From: Sesamum alatum
Taxonomy: Eukaryota > Streptophyta > Magnoliopsida > Lamiales > Pedaliaceae
Assembly: GCA_034509735.1 (NCBI GenBank)
Contig: JACGWO010000003.1
Location: 38,300,873 to 38,364,872 of the forward strand
DNA length: 64,000 bases
Reading direction: 5' to 3'
Position numbers and translations under genes: made by a program. Every line of letters begins with the position of its first letter. Position 1 is the stretch's first letter. The notes beneath the pieces are model-generated. The model made no database searches, was not told the origin of the DNA, and saw nothing but the letters and a program-made list of their open reading frames with translations. This document shows positions 22,150 through 34,575 of the stretch, one piece after another.

Positions 22150-22690
22150 TTGAGGATCCTGACCTGACATAAGGCCCCTCAGAGGACTTGGCGATAGTGC
22201 CAAGGCGCTCTAGCAAGCCAATAGTGCCAAAGTATCCAATTGCTGCCAGCTAGGCAATCCGAAGATATAGGAGCTCCAGATGAAAGAAGCCCAACCCCCT
22301 CGCATAGGATGTGGGAGTAACCTGATCCGCTAAAGGACTAACCCTATACTCGGGGATAAGCCCTATCTGCCGGCAAAGCATCTATCCCCAAGGAACTACC
22401 CCGCGAAAGAAGGGGGAGTCGGCCAAGTTGAGTCCAACAGAAGGCAAACTCTCTCGATGGCTGGAGGAGGTAGCTATAAGTACGACCCCCACCTCAATTT
22501 GGAGGGTAACTGCAATTTTACACACTTGCACACGAGAAGTTTCACCACACAATCATCTTGCTCTTACTCTAATACGCTCTACAACTTTTAAATTTATAAT
22601 TATTATTTTTATCAACTATTTATTGATTTGAGTTTTAACATGTTTTTTCGCAGACCCCAGTTCTAAGGCTAGTGAAGCTTAAACTCAAAA
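22150..22690 (+). repeat. GC-richer block, possible LTR (gypsy-like) remnant
   Basis: Unlike the surrounding DNA this block is GC-rich, with GGCCCCTCAGAGGACTTGGC, then CTATAAGTACGACCCCCACC (TATA-like). It ends with TGAGTTTTAACATG...TTTTCGCAGACCCC, reminiscent of the R-U5 end of plant gypsy LTRs. No second LTR, PBS or coding region is seen, so this is a tentative call. Confidence 0.4.
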
Positions 22691-23468
22691 ATCATGAGTT
22701 GGATTTATCCGATCGAACAATTTTTTACGTGCATCAATATAAATATAAATATGAAGTATTTCAATGTCAAAAGCAAGTTAGTTAAGGTTTAGCAATCAAG
22801 TAGTCCATTAGGAGTCGTGTATAACTACTTGTGAATGAAGAAAATTAAGGAAGTATTACTCGTCAGCACAAACGTTGAAATTCTTGTGAGTTTGGTAAGT
22901 CAGTCTAATATATACAAATGAAGTGGTTGTGCATCGCCAACCCTTCCACGCAACTCTCGTTTTTTTCTTAATTTCTAAATTCCATCAACATATTAATATT
23001 AATTAATTATTACCCGCCATGAATGTTATTTTTATTTATTTATTTGGTTAGAAAAATGAAAAATTAAAGGCAAAAATTATAATACGATTCGAACATTCTT
23101 TATTCAGTTTGAAATTGTAATATCAGATCATCCTAGCCAACAGGGGGTGTTTGCAATTGCTTAAGATAAATGTTAATAAGTTTATTATTAAAAATAAGTT
23201 GAGAGGAGTGTTTTTAATTTACGAGTTTAGTTTAAATTGCTTAATTTAAGCTGATTTAAGTATGAAGTTATAAATAGGTACCAATTTTTACGGCTTACTG
23301 ATAATTAAACATTAAGTTGCTTTTCTCAACATCCCAACTTCGACTTTTTTTCGTTGCACTTTCACTATTGCTTGATTTAGGACTTTCTCTACAATTTATT
23401 CATATTATAAACGCAGAAGCTATTGCAAATACGCATTAACTCTTCACACGTTTCTTTATATATATTTA

Positions 23469-23892
23469 GGGTAAATTACAGCCACCTCCCTTGAGTTTGG
23501 CATAATTACAAATACCCCCTCATTATTTGAAAATCTACAAATACCCCTATGAAATTTATAATTTTTAACCAAATGCCTAAATTTGACCATTGTCCTTAAA
23601 TTTTTTATTAAAATTGCAAAAAAATCAGCGAAGACAAATTGCATTATTGCTCATCTGTCCAAAAAACTTAAGAAACCTCTCCCTGCACATTGTAGTCCAA
23701 AAAAATTTTAAGAATTAAATAAAAAATAATTCAGTGCATATGGGCATTTTGGTCAGTTCACTCATAAAAATACATGAAAATAGATTATTTGTTAGACGAT
23801 TACAAATCTCATGAGAGTATTTGTAATTTCTCAAATAATGAGGGATATTTATAATTATGCCAAACTTCATGAAAAATAATTGTAATTTACCT
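23469..23892. mobile_element. Mutator-type MITE, GGGTAAATTACA family (copy 1)
   Basis: Starts GGGTAAATTACAGCCACC and ends inverted ...TTGTAATTTACC(T). It is flanked by TATATATTTA (23459-23468 and 23893-23902), a perfect 10-bp duplication. The arms contain paired phrases in opposite directions (ATAATTACAAATACCCCC at left; GGGATATTTATAATTATG at right). It encodes no protein. Confidence 0.8.
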
Positions 23893-24628
23893 TATATATT
23901 TATGTTGCAAAATAGTATGTAAAATGTGTAACTATACATGGACGGTGAAGGGCAGGAACATATCAAAATTGGAGTAATTTGAACTTTTGCTACAATTATT
24001 GTTTTCTATTATAAGTAGGGTTAGATCTTGAAAAATGACACTTGCTTGAATATACAATCTTGAAATTTGTCAAATAAACTAATAATTATTTTATCTTTTA
24101 TAAATTTTTGGTAATTACTATCTTAGCATCAACCTTCAAAAACTTTATTGCCATACTACTTAATTATGTCTAAATTGAGCTGAATTAATTCATCATAATC
24201 CCCAAATGTCATTGAGTTCATCTGTTCGTCGGGGTTGTTTGGGTAAACTCATTTATAAAATTTTATAAGTTCATACATCTTATAAAATATTAAATTTTAT
24301 TTTTAAAAAAAAGAATACCCATAAAAGTGTTTGAACTAAATTAGATTATGAAACTTATAATATGTTACAAATGACAAATTTGTAACCAAAATTCAACTAA
24401 TCAGTTAAGATTCTAAAGCTTATAATATAAAATTATAAGCTCGTAAAATCTATTCTCCGTTAAAAAAATTATCCAAGATTCTGCGATATCTTATAAGTTC
24501 TAAAACAGTTTATAATATATTTTAAAGAGATTATAATTTGATCAACCAAACACCATCTTAAACCCAAAGATCGAGCTTTTTTTTCTTTTTTTATTTTAAC
24601 CTTATGAATGAATTATGGTATTTTTAAA

Positions 24629-25056
24629 GGGTGAATTACAATGATCTCTCCTAAGATTTGATATAATTATGATTACCTCCCTCGTTATTTCAAAAATTAC
24701 AGATACTCCCCTGTGGTTTGTAATTTTTAACAAAAGGCCGGAAATGATCAATTTTGCCCTTGATTTTCTTAAAAAATTATAGAAAATCAGCTGAGGTAAA
24801 GTACATTATTGCTTCTTTGTATAAAAACGTAAGAAACCTCTTCCTGCGCATTTTTTGTCCAAAAAAAATTAGAAAATTTTAAAAAATAATTCAATTTGCA
24901 TAAGAGCATTTTGATCAATTCACCCATGAAAATGTATGGAAATGGATTATATATGTTAGACGGTTACAAATCTCAGGGGGGTATTTTGTAATTTTCAAAC
25001 AACGAAGGGTATCTGTCATTATGCCAAATTTCAGAGGAGGTCATTGTAATTCACCC
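24629..25056. mobile_element. Mutator-type MITE, GGGTAAATTACA family (copy 2)
   Basis: Starts GGGTGAATTACAATG and ends ...CATTGTAATTCACCC, a perfect inverted end. It is flanked by a perfect 9-bp duplication ATTTTTAAA (24620-24628 and 25057-25065). Confidence 0.88.
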
Positions 25057-25335
25057 ATTTTTAAAATGTCTATATATATGTATGAGAAAAAAAAAAGAAA
25101 TTAATAATGGTAAAGGGGGTTGGAGGAACTTGATTACACGTCTCAACTGCTAATTTTGAAAAAATAAATAAATAATTAAGGACAAGAGTTGACAAATGAA
25201 GGGCATCCAGCTACTATTTAACTTAATTGACGGCTGCAGTCCAACTAACAGCTTTTTCTAATTGCAGTCAAATAATGTTCTGTTTCTGGATTTATCATTA
25301 ATAATCACATTAGTTACCTATGTTCATTTGTTTTT

Positions 25336-25744
25336 GGGTAAATTTGAACTTTAAAATAATTACAAATAACCCTTTATTGTTAAAAAATTATAAATACTCC
25401 TTGAGGTTTGTAATTTTTAATCGAATGTCTGAAATTGACTATTTTGCTCTTGAATTTTTTATTAAAATTGTAAAAAATTCGAGACAAATTGCGTTAGTAC
25501 TCCTCTGTGTAAAAAACTTAAGAAACATCTTCATGCGCATTGTAGTCCAATTTTTTTTTTAAGAATTAAATAAAAAATAATTCAGTGCATAAGGGTATTT
25601 TGGTCAATTCACTCATAAAAATGGATGTAAGTGGGTTATTTGTTAGACGGTTACAAACCTCATGGAGGTATTTGTAGTTTTTCAAACAACGAGCATGTAT
25701 TTATAATTATGTCAAATCTCAGGATAGGTCGTTGTGATTTATCC
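25336..25744. mobile_element. Mutator-type MITE, GGGTAAATTACA family (copy 3)
   Basis: Starts GGGTAAATTTGAAC and ends ...GTTGTGATTTATCC. It is flanked by TTTGTTTTT and TTTGTTTTA (8 of 9 match). It shares the interior landmark TTAGACGGTTACAAACCTCA with the other copies. Confidence 0.8.
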
Positions 25745-25802
25745 TTTGTTTTAAGTGGTAAATACAAAATTACACATCAATATTTAATATTCGATCAGTA
25801 CA

Positions 25803-26247
25803 CACTACAACAAAATATGTTATTAGTGACAAAATATCAAATGATAATTTATAAGTTGTCACTAAAAATATGTATTAAGTGACAATATTTTTCATCTTGT
25901 CACTGTATAATTATTACTAACAAAAATTGTGTATAAAATTATCACTAAAATACAATTAGTGACACATATACAGTGACAACTTAGTGACAATATAATATAG
26001 TGATAACAATTATTTATTGTCACTAGGTTGTCACTATACATGAGTCACTAATTGTATTTAGTGACAACTTTGTGCACATTTTTTTGTCACTAATAACAAT
26101 TTTTATAAAATAATAGTAATTATTAAAATCATAAAATTCATTATTGTGACAAAATAAATATTATTGTCACTAAATGTATATAATTATTGGCAATATTAAA
26201 ATTGTCACTTGATTTTTTTGTCGCTAATCTTCCATTTTCTTGTAGTG
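25803..26247. mobile_element. CACTA-type MITE (445 bp) with 3-bp target duplication
   Basis: Starts CACTACAACAAAATATG and ends inverted ...CATTTTCTTGTAGTG. It is flanked by ACA on both sides (25800-25802 and 26248-26250). The interior is a dense array of GTCACTA / TAGTGAC in both orientations, typical of EnSpm/CACTA subterminal transposase-binding repeats. No coding capacity. Confidence 0.88.
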
Positions 26248-26336
26248 ACATCAATATTCAATCATACTTCATTACATCTAAAAATATGAAATTAACATAA
26301 ATTACAATAAATTCATATAAAGTTAGACAAACACCC

Positions 26337-26402
26337 ACATATCTGATGAGTTCAAACTCATGATTTTCATGATACCTCAGCCTTTACCATTAAATTAAGA
26401 CA
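26337..26402 (-). repeat. SINE-head / tRNA-like remnant
   Basis: The minus strand reads TTAATTTAATGGTAAAGGC (A-box-like) and then GAGTTTGAACTC (B-box-like) about 30 bp on. No body or tail was defined. Confidence 0.4.
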
Positions 26403-27344
26403 TCATTAATCATTTTGCACATTGAGATTGCTCTAGACAGTAATTAACTGGGGATTTTGTTTTTTATTTTATCATTATTATGCTTTCACTAGTAAGTGGT
26501 TATTATTAAGCAGTTTTAGAAATATGTGGATCGCATTATTATAGTCCTATATTTTATTTTGTCATTTTCATTAGATATGTTCATTGCTTCATTTGATATT
26601 AAGATATTTAACTTTGATTAAATACACCAATGATTTTAAATTGAAAAAAAAAAAGAAATATTTCATCGCAAAAGAAATGGACTATTCCCTTGCTGCATTA
26701 TAAAAGATTATGGTTTAAGAATTATAACACATCAATATTATCTTCTATGATCAAATAAAATTAATGCAAAAACTTAAGTTCTGACCGCAATTAATCGATA
26801 TTTATTATGATTTTAGTTATAGCCATAACATATGTATGATTTTTGCCTGTGATTGATATTTTGGCATCATTTACAAAACAACATATATATATATATATCC
26901 ATCAATATTCTATGAATAAATAAAATTAACACAGATTATTTGTATTTTAGGCTGTCGACGGAATCGCAATCCAAAATGCAAGTACAATATTAAAATACCA
27001 ATATTAAATTATTTTTATATCTAGCAATTTAAATTTTAAATATGATGGCCATTTAACATAATATCAAAATCAGGTCAAATAAAGAGTTCATTCGAATATC
27101 TTTACCATATATATATATATATATATATATAAGATTTCACGTACATAATTTGTACGTGCATAAATATATTAAAATATTAATATTAAATAATTCTCCTCTA
27201 ATTAAAATTGGAGAAAAAAAATTGGTACTAGTTTAGAGCTGCATGCGTACCTCAATTACGTGGCGTGTGAATTAATTTGAAGCCTCAATTTGTTAGAAGA
27301 GTTTGGAAATTTCTATTACAGCTTGACATAGAAAAGACACCATA

Positions 27345-27475
27345 GCTACAAGTGATTGAGAGCTTCTAAGCTATACAGTAGAATTAATATCAACTCACGC
27401 AGGGTAACCCATGACCTTTAGGATCATGGGTTCAGTTTCGCCAATTAAGCTAAGTCTTCTCGACAGCTAATTGCT
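27345..27475 (-). repeat. Truncated SINE, same family as 20887-21167
   Basis: The minus strand reads GACTTAGCTTAATTGGCGAA (A-box), AAAGGTCATGGGTTACC (degenerate B-box region) and then GTTGATATTAATTCTACTGT, matching the head-body junction of the complete copy. The 3' body and tail are missing. Confidence 0.55.
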
Positions 27476-27899
27476 AATAATTAATGGCTGAATAATCTAT
27501 TGTACTAGGCTTTTTTTTCAATTGTTTATATTATAAGTTAAGCAACTTATAAGCATCACATATTAATTTGTGGATATAATATTGTTCATGTTGATTGGTG
27601 AACATTTTTGGTTCACAATATATTTCTTACATGGAATTTCTGCAGTAGGATGGCAGCATGTTAGAAGAAATATTATTTTTTCTCATATTTAATTATTGTG
27701 ATTAACAGTAAAAAGTTATGTCAAATATAATTTATTATGATTGTGCAATGGCTATCAATCGTTGTCTTTTCGAGTGATGTTAAAATGTTAGTCATAAATA
27801 AAAAGCATCGCAAATATTTTGGTTATGGCCAATGTTGGTTGACTGTGGTAAAAACTTTTTTATTGATTTTGTCTTACCAGGTTAGATATTATTCATATT

Positions 27900-28388
27900 G
27901 GGTTAATTACACTTTGAACCCCCTTTGAAAATGAAAAATTATACTTTTTCTAAAAAAATTTTAAAATTACATTTACATTCCCTCTGAAAATTCACCTTTT
28001 ACACTTGACCTTCTTTTGTTAAGGTTTCGACAGAAAATGTTGATGTCAACAAAAATAATTACATAAGTTTTCAATTTTGCCTCTCATTTAACATTTACAT
28101 GTATAATTTTGTACTTATAAGGGAAAAATGCAATAATGTTAACCTCACTTCATATGTATATATTGCATTTATTCCCTTATAAGTATAAAAATATACATGA
28201 AAATATTAAATTAGAGGCAAAATTAAAAATTATTTTTGTTGACGGAAGCACTTCCCATCGAAACCTCAACGAAAGAAGGTCAAGTGTCAACAATGAATTT
28301 TCGGAGAGGATGTAAGTGTAATTCCAAAATGTTTTTAGGGAAAAGTATAATTTTACATTTTTAGAGGGGATCTAAGTATAATTAACTC
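27900..28388. mobile_element. Inverted-repeat element beginning GGGTTAATTACAC
   Basis: The left arm GGGTTAATTACACTTTGAA is mirrored by the right arm ...CTAAGTATAATTAACTC. Internal blocks (TTAAAATTACATTTACATTC at left and GTAAGTGTAATTCCAAAATG at right) are also inverted. The flanks ATTCATATT and ATTAATATA share 7 of 9 bases, a worn candidate duplication. Confidence 0.6.
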
Positions 28389-28520
28389 ATTAATATATAT
28401 ATATATATATACACACACATTGATTTTTAAGCTATAGTTGTTTATAAGATGGGATAGTCGGAACTTTTGCTATGCTATGTCCAATCTTTTGGATTTAGGC
28501 GTGAATATGTATGGTAAATA

Positions 28521-29275
28521 GGGTAAATTTTATTTTGATACTCAAGCTTTGTTATTAATGTTACGTTAGTACTCGAGTAATTACAAATATATTTTTTGGT
28601 ACATGAGTTTACCATTAACATCATGTTGATATCCACTTGATGTTTTTTTTATTTATTTTGCTATTAATTTTTAAGTAATGATCATTTTAACCTTAGATAA
28701 ATAATAAGCTTAGTTACTTTAAGTTTTGTTTTTAATTTTTTGTCACGAATAAGGGAAACGTTTGCCTAAAAAAAGAAGATATTAAAAGCAAAATAACCTT
28801 CATGCAGTAATTAAAAGCAAACATAAAAAGAAAAAAATTAAAATAACTGGTATATAAGAACAAAAATAAAATAAAGAAGAATAAAATTCAAATATACCCT
28901 GTAATTAGGACATGCCCAGAATCTCCTGAACTTATTTTGGTTCAAAAAGTCTTCAATGGGAGTTCGATTTTTACACTCACAATACTTTTTTTTTCTCTAG
29001 ACGAACCCGCACTCAAATTGAAAAAGATAATAACTGATTTCTCCTTATTCCTAAATTTCGCCAAGTTACACTCTCTCATGCCCTTTTACTGAGGAAGTTC
29101 CACCTCTTTTTCCCTCCAAAATGATTTGATCGTTAGTTTTAATGGTCAAACTAAGGTCGAGTAGCAACAATAATGAAAAATAGAAATATTAGGCACCAAA
29201 TATAATGAGTCGAAAGCATGAAGTACTAAAATTGAATTAATGTTACAATTAGGATACCAAATATGAAGTTATCCC
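28521..29275. mobile_element. Possible inverted-repeat element, GGGTAAATTTTATTTT type
   Basis: The left end GGGTAAATTTTATTTTGATA and the right end ...GATACCAAATATGAAGTTATCCC are loosely inverted, with shared TTAATGTTAC / GTTACAATTA blocks. No target duplication was identified. Weak call. Confidence 0.4.
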
Positions 29276-29991
29276 TATATTTAACTATTGAATGTAAAAG
29301 ATATTATTATATCACGATTTACACATATTGATTCTATTTTTAGATAAGTAGTTTACTCCGTAAAATATAGTTGCATATTATTGATTTGTTTCGGTGTTTC
29401 TAGCTGTTTTGACTTTATTATAAATAAATTTAATGTCTTTCATTCTTATAAGAAATTATTATTAATATATATGGGACTAAAATATATATATTCCTTTTCC
29501 AATAATTTTTTTAAAAAAAGTAATTTTATCAAATTCTCCCCATCTGATTTTCTTATGAACACTCCCAACTTTGATTCTGCTATAAATTTTAATTTTCTCT
29601 GTAATTAAATTATCATTTCTCCAAAAGCAAAAATTCTTGCAAGAACCTTCTATTTTGACCTATTCAATATATTAAGATCCTTTTTTATTATTTTTTTTAT
29701 CTTCATTACAAAGATATTCCATTTGGGACTTTAAAAAGGAGGACATGAAGTAACAATATTTTCTAAGACTACATTACTAAAATAGAAATCCCTATTGTCA
29801 TGAATTAAAATTTAATTCTTGATTCTGGAAGAAAAAGTCTTGATTTGCATTGTCAACCAACATATTTACATATATCCGATTCAAAAACAAAAATACATTC
29901 AAATCCAATGGAAAATGAAACACCCATTTTTTTTCCAAAAAAAGAAATATTTATTCAGAATAATATAATTTGTAAATTGGAAAAACATGAT
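29276..29991. other. AT-rich intergenic DNA, nothing recognised
   Basis: No coding or element ends supported. Confidence 0.6.
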
Positions 29992-30232
29992 TGTTAAACG
30001 ATCAACTCATCTAAAAATTTAATCTATTAGAGAGCTAAAGAATCAATACTAATACTTCAACACGCCCGCATCACATGCAAATCCTGCACGCAAAATCTTT
30101 TTTCTATAAATGGGTAGCAATGAGATGATTCAAATCCGAAACCTCTTATTTTGTCTGATTCTGGTACCATGTTAAACGACCACCTCATTTAAAAGTTTAA
30201 GTTGTTCGGAAGGATAATCACTTAATATATAT
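29992..30232 (-). mobile_element. TRIM-like miniature LTR element (about 71-bp LTR)
   Basis: On the minus strand: a partial 5' LTR ending GGTGGTCGTTTAACA (30170 to about 30232), then immediately TGGTACCAGAATCAG. This resembles the initiator Met-tRNA primer-binding site (TGGTATCAGAG). An internal stretch of about 107 bp follows, then a 71-bp 3' LTR (29992-30062) beginning TGTTGAAGTATTAG and ending GTTGATCGTTTAACA. No coding capacity. The same unit makes up the array at 31810-32365. Confidence 0.6.
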
Positions 30233-30235
30233 TGT

Positions 30236-30677
30236 GGATAGTTACACAATCCTTTCCTAAGGTCTGGTATAATTACACATAAATTCCCTGTGGTTTGGAA
30301 ATTTACACATAATACCCCATTTGTCATCTAACAAATAGATCTATTCGTTAGTCAAAATTCACCGAATTTGCTGATATTAGCCAAAAATTTGCATGAAAAT
30401 TCATATTTGACTTGATTGACTTATTACGTGCAGGTGAAACGAATCTTTTCATTGCCTCCAATTTGTTTGACCTGCAATAAGTCAATTGGGGGTAAAATAT
30501 AAATTTCTATTCAACTTTTTTTGCTGATATCCGTAAATTCAGTTAATTTTAACTAACAAGTGAATCTATTTGTTAGACAGTAACAAATGTCTGGAGTATT
30601 AAATGTAATTTTCAAAATTATAGAGGGGTTTACGTATAACAACACCAAATATCAGATAAGCATTGTATAATTATTCC
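30236..30677. mobile_element. Inverted-repeat MITE, GGATA(A/G)TTA family (copy a)
   Basis: Left end GGATAGTTACACAATCC; right end ...GCATTGTATAATTATTCC inverted. The interior carries CTAACAAATAGATCTATTCGTTAGTC and, inverted near the other end, CTATTTGTTAGAC. The central AATAAGTCAAT / ATTGACTTATT pair is also inverted. It is related to the elements at 38206-38706 and 47706-49210. Confidence 0.65.
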
Positions 30678-30686
30678 TTAATATTA

Positions 30687-31051
30687 TGGTAAATTACATC
30701 TACCTCCCCTGAGGTTTGTAACCGTCTAACAAATAACTAATTTCATCCATTTTATGGGTGAATTGACCAAAATGCCCTTATGCATTTTATTTAATTTTTA
30801 AAATTCTTTGAATTTTTTTGGAGTATATGCGCGGGGAGAGGTTCTTAAATTTTTTACACAAAGGAATTAATAATGCAAATTGTCTCGGCTGATTTTTCTA
30901 CGATTTAACAAAAAAAATTAAGGGCAAAATGGTCAATTTTAGACCTTTAGTTGAAAATTACAAACCTCAGGGGATATTTATAATTTTTTAAACAACGAGA
31001 AAAATATTTATAATTATATCAAACTTTAGGAAAGGTAAATGTAATTTATCC
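30687..31051. mobile_element. Mutator-type MITE, GGGTAAATTACA family (copy 4)
   Basis: Starts (T)GGTAAATTACATCTACC and ends ...AGGTAAATGTAATTTATCC. It is flanked by a perfect 9-bp duplication TTAATATTA (30678-30686 and 31052-31060). It begins directly after the MITE ending at 30677. Its interior runs in the opposite direction to copies 1-3. Confidence 0.85.
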
Positions 31052-31809
31052 TTAATATTAATATGTTAACAAGATCCTGTGGTATAAAAATGAGACCACC
31101 TACCACTTTCTGAAAATTGTGGCAGTTCTTTACTCGGGGAGGAGGGGTGGCACACACGACCTCGTTTCATGCCTTTGCATCCATATAAATAATTATAAAT
31201 ATGATTTTCTATTAAAATATCATTATTAGATTCAGCTCAACTTGGATATGTATATTCCACCACGATATTAGAATATTATCTTTAATTACCCTATTATTTG
31301 AATTTTATTTTCTTACATAAATATGTATCATTTTTTTATTTACGACTTTCACAATGTCGCTTTTGTTTTTTGACTAAATAAATAAGTTTATAAGGTGTAA
31401 TTTATGAAATTCATGATATAATTTTAATCGATTTACTAAAAAAAATCAAAATAAATAAGAAATATCAACGGCGTTGTCAACGATTACAAACTCAATAAGT
31501 GATTTATTTTTGCTTTTAAATAGAGTTCAATTAATTCCGTGCAATAAAATTATATTTATACTAAATTATATTAACTAATCACATGCCTAAGCTTCAGATA
31601 AATAATTACGTATATATATTTCAAGTTTGAATCATTAAAATGTAGGGTTGGAGGAATAGATCGATTGATGGTTGGTTCAAGTTCTTGTCAACCAGTTCAA
31701 ATTTTATTTTTAATTAAAATGCTTTGAGAGATTGACCAGTATTTAAGCATTTTATTTTGAGGTAATTAAGAGTTTAATTATTTCTTGAATTGACTAAAAG
31801 TTTCTCAAT

Positions 31810-32365
31810 TACGATATTAGTATTAAACAATTTTATTCTTGAACAGTTTAATCTTTTGGATGAGGTGATTGTTTAATATAGTATCAGTGTCAGTCCAAAT
31901 AAAAGGTCATAGGTTTTAATTTCGTTGTCACCCAATTATAAAAGAAAGAGTTGATGTCTAGGAACGTGTTCAGAAGATTGTTCTTTATAACAGTTTAAAC
32001 TTTTAGATGAGTTGGACGTCTAATATAATATCAGTGTCAGACCAAACAAAAAAGAGGTCTTACGTTTGAATCTCATTGACACCCGTTTATACCAAAAAAA
32101 AGTTTTCACGTTGGTGGGTTAGTGGGCGTCTTAAGATATTAATATTAAATTATCAATCTCTTTAATAATTTAAACTTTTAGATGATGTGGATTTTAATAT
32201 GATATTAGTGTCAGGCCAAATCAGAGGTTATAGGTTTGAATCTCATTGCTCCCATTTATAAAAGAAAAGTTTTACATGACGTGCAGATGTTAAGATATTA
32301 ATATTACATTATATTCATTTCTGACAGTTTAAACTTTTAAATGATGTGGTCGTTAAATATTCCCG
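31810..32365 (+). repeat. Tandem array of TRIM-like units (about 3.5 copies)
   Basis: The block beginning CAGTTTAA(A/T)CTTTT(A/G)GATGA recurs at about 31843, 31989, 32166 and 32324. Each of the first three is followed by a primer-binding-site-like TATCAGTGTCAG or TATTAGTGTCAG, then AGAGGT..T..GGTTTGAATCTCATTG and ATTTATA, then AAGATATTAATATTA leading into the next copy. Spacing is about 146, 177 and 158 bp. This fits LTR-internal-LTR-internal-LTR arrangements sharing LTRs. Confidence 0.7.
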
Positions 32366-33352
32366 TTTTAGATTATTCCAGATGTATTTAATATAGTGGA
32401 ACGAAATAGGAAAGTTTAGGAGAAGTACTTAAAATAAGCTCTAGAATGAAAATGTTGCAAGCTTAGGAATAGCTGTTTGTTTGGGGGGGTACAATAATAA
32501 TAATAATAAGATTGTAACTCATTTTATAATATTTTTATAGAAAAATTGACTAAAATTAAATCCCGTGCTTCTTAGCCATAAAAATCGTATAATTTATTCA
32601 GACATTTTAATTCAAACAAAGAGTCGAAAATTAATATTCTTTTAAAAAATAGAATAGAAGATGTAATATAATTTGATGTGGAAAATTTAATTTACATTTA
32701 TAATTAATCGTAACTATTTGATGTTTAGTTATGTTGATGAGTTGAATATTCATCTTATTCGATAATTAATCGAGTCTGCAATATTTGACTCACGACAAAT
32801 AATTATAATAATTACTTATTAAATTAAGAAGACATTTATGATATCTTTTTCACTAATGAGACTTTGCTTGATCGATAAGGTTGATGATCAGTTTGGGTAC
32901 ATTATTGTAGGTGTATGTACGTCTATTTTTATAGTAGTTTGTTGTTTTTTTATTTAACATATACTTATTAATTTAAATTAATGATGTATTAAATTAATAT
33001 TTAAATGTAAATATATTGATTGATATAATAAGTCACGTTTTAAAAATCACTTAGATCATTTTCACTGAGCAACTTTATTGTTCCTCCCAAATTAAAAATT
33101 GTGGCCAAATTCACCTCAAATTTTTATCAAATGCAACGACCAGACTAGACTAGAAATTTACTAAACTACAAAACCTAGTTGATAATGAACTGCAAATTTG
33201 TTTGAATAAAAAAAAAAAATGAACTGTAAACTTCTTTTGACCATGTCATCATTAATTAATTATTACGATCATCATAGTTACCCTCTGATTTTCTGTTTGT
33301 CGACTTAATTATATTTGGACATATGTACTAATTAACTCAATTTTACTACGTA
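32366..33352. other. AT-rich intergenic DNA
   Basis: A short (AAT)n microsatellite follows a G run near 32485-32508. Nothing else recognised. Confidence 0.6.
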
Positions 33353-33825
33353 GGGTAAATTATTACTAGTTTTGTCGAAATTTGGCATAATCATGAATTG
33401 TCCCTCTTTATTTAAAAATTTATTAATACCCTTTAAAATTTAATAAAATCATATAATTTTTGAATGGATGTTGGAATTGTTAACTTTATCGTTGATGCAA
33501 TATTTTTTATTTTAACAAAAAAATATAAAAAATTATAAAATAAAAAAAATCAGACGAAGTAGACGAAAAATTGAAAATCTATCTGCTTAGTTCATAAAAG
33601 AATTTCAGAAAATTTTCAAAAAATAGGTAAAATCCAATTCATCGTCTGCAAGGGCATTTTGTTCAATTCACCACAAAAATAAAGGAGAAAACCTAACGGA
33701 GATTAACGTATTGAGCTAGTTGTTGGACGATTGTTAAAATTAGGGAGTATTAGTAATTTTTCAAACAAAATGAGAAGGTATTTGTAATTATGTCAAATTT
33801 CAGAGAAACTGGTTGTAATTTGTAC
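33353..33825. mobile_element. Diverged MITE, same subfamily as 9937-10388
   Basis: Starts GGGTAAATTATTACTAG and ends ...CTGGTTGTAATTTGTAC. Shares the GTTGTTGGACGATTGTTA centre-right landmark with the 9937 copy. No clear duplication at the flanks. Confidence 0.6.
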
Positions 33826-34261
33826 AACAAACTATGCCACCAACTTAGCAAAACATTACAAGAATAAAAAAAATAAAAGAAAAAAAAAAGAATATCAGTC
33901 ATTTTTAATTATCATGGTAAGAAACAAAAGACTGATAAATACTAATAAATTATGACTGCTTAATAACAACTATTAGTTTTTTTTTTTTTTTGTAGGCGAG
34001 GACAAAACATTAGTGATAACAAAAAATTATGACAAATACTGTTTTAATGTGGCGTAATTGAAGTTTCTGCACTAATTGTGTTTGAATATGACAAATAAAA
34101 TTGATTTAACATGATTTTTAATTAGACTGTAATAAGTTATAATGTAATGAATAATGTATTTATTTTATTATAATACAAGCTTGGATACAAAATTTTATGA
34201 AAAGTATAAATTTTGGGGAACACCATCGCGACGCCCAAATGCCACCAATATAGGCCACATC

Positions 34262-34575
34262 AATAAGCTTAATTACTCACGACTGATTTATGATTTGTTT
34301 ATACAAATCATTTCTACCTTTTGAATAATCAAATATACACCCATCAGAAACATCAATATTATATACACAAATCACCCATTTTTTTTGAAAATTTTCACAT
34401 AACCCCCTCTCCCCCCTCGCAAAAAAACAAAAAAAGAACAAAAAAAAAACGTAAATATCATTACACAGACTATTCATATTTCTTGATCGTTAAGAATAAT
34501 TTTTGTAATTTTATAAAAAATAAAAGAATTGTGTACACAGATCATATATCATAAGTGTAAATGTAATTTTTCCTA
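34262..34575. mobile_element. Diverged MITE with (A)TTACATTTACAC-type ends
   Basis: The left block (TGATTTATGATTTGTTTATACAAATCA) and the right block (ACAGATCATATATCATAAGTGTAAATGTAATT) are inverted relatives of the ends at 49233 and 53681, and of the outer Mutator-like element at 15959. Boundaries are approximate. Confidence 0.5.
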
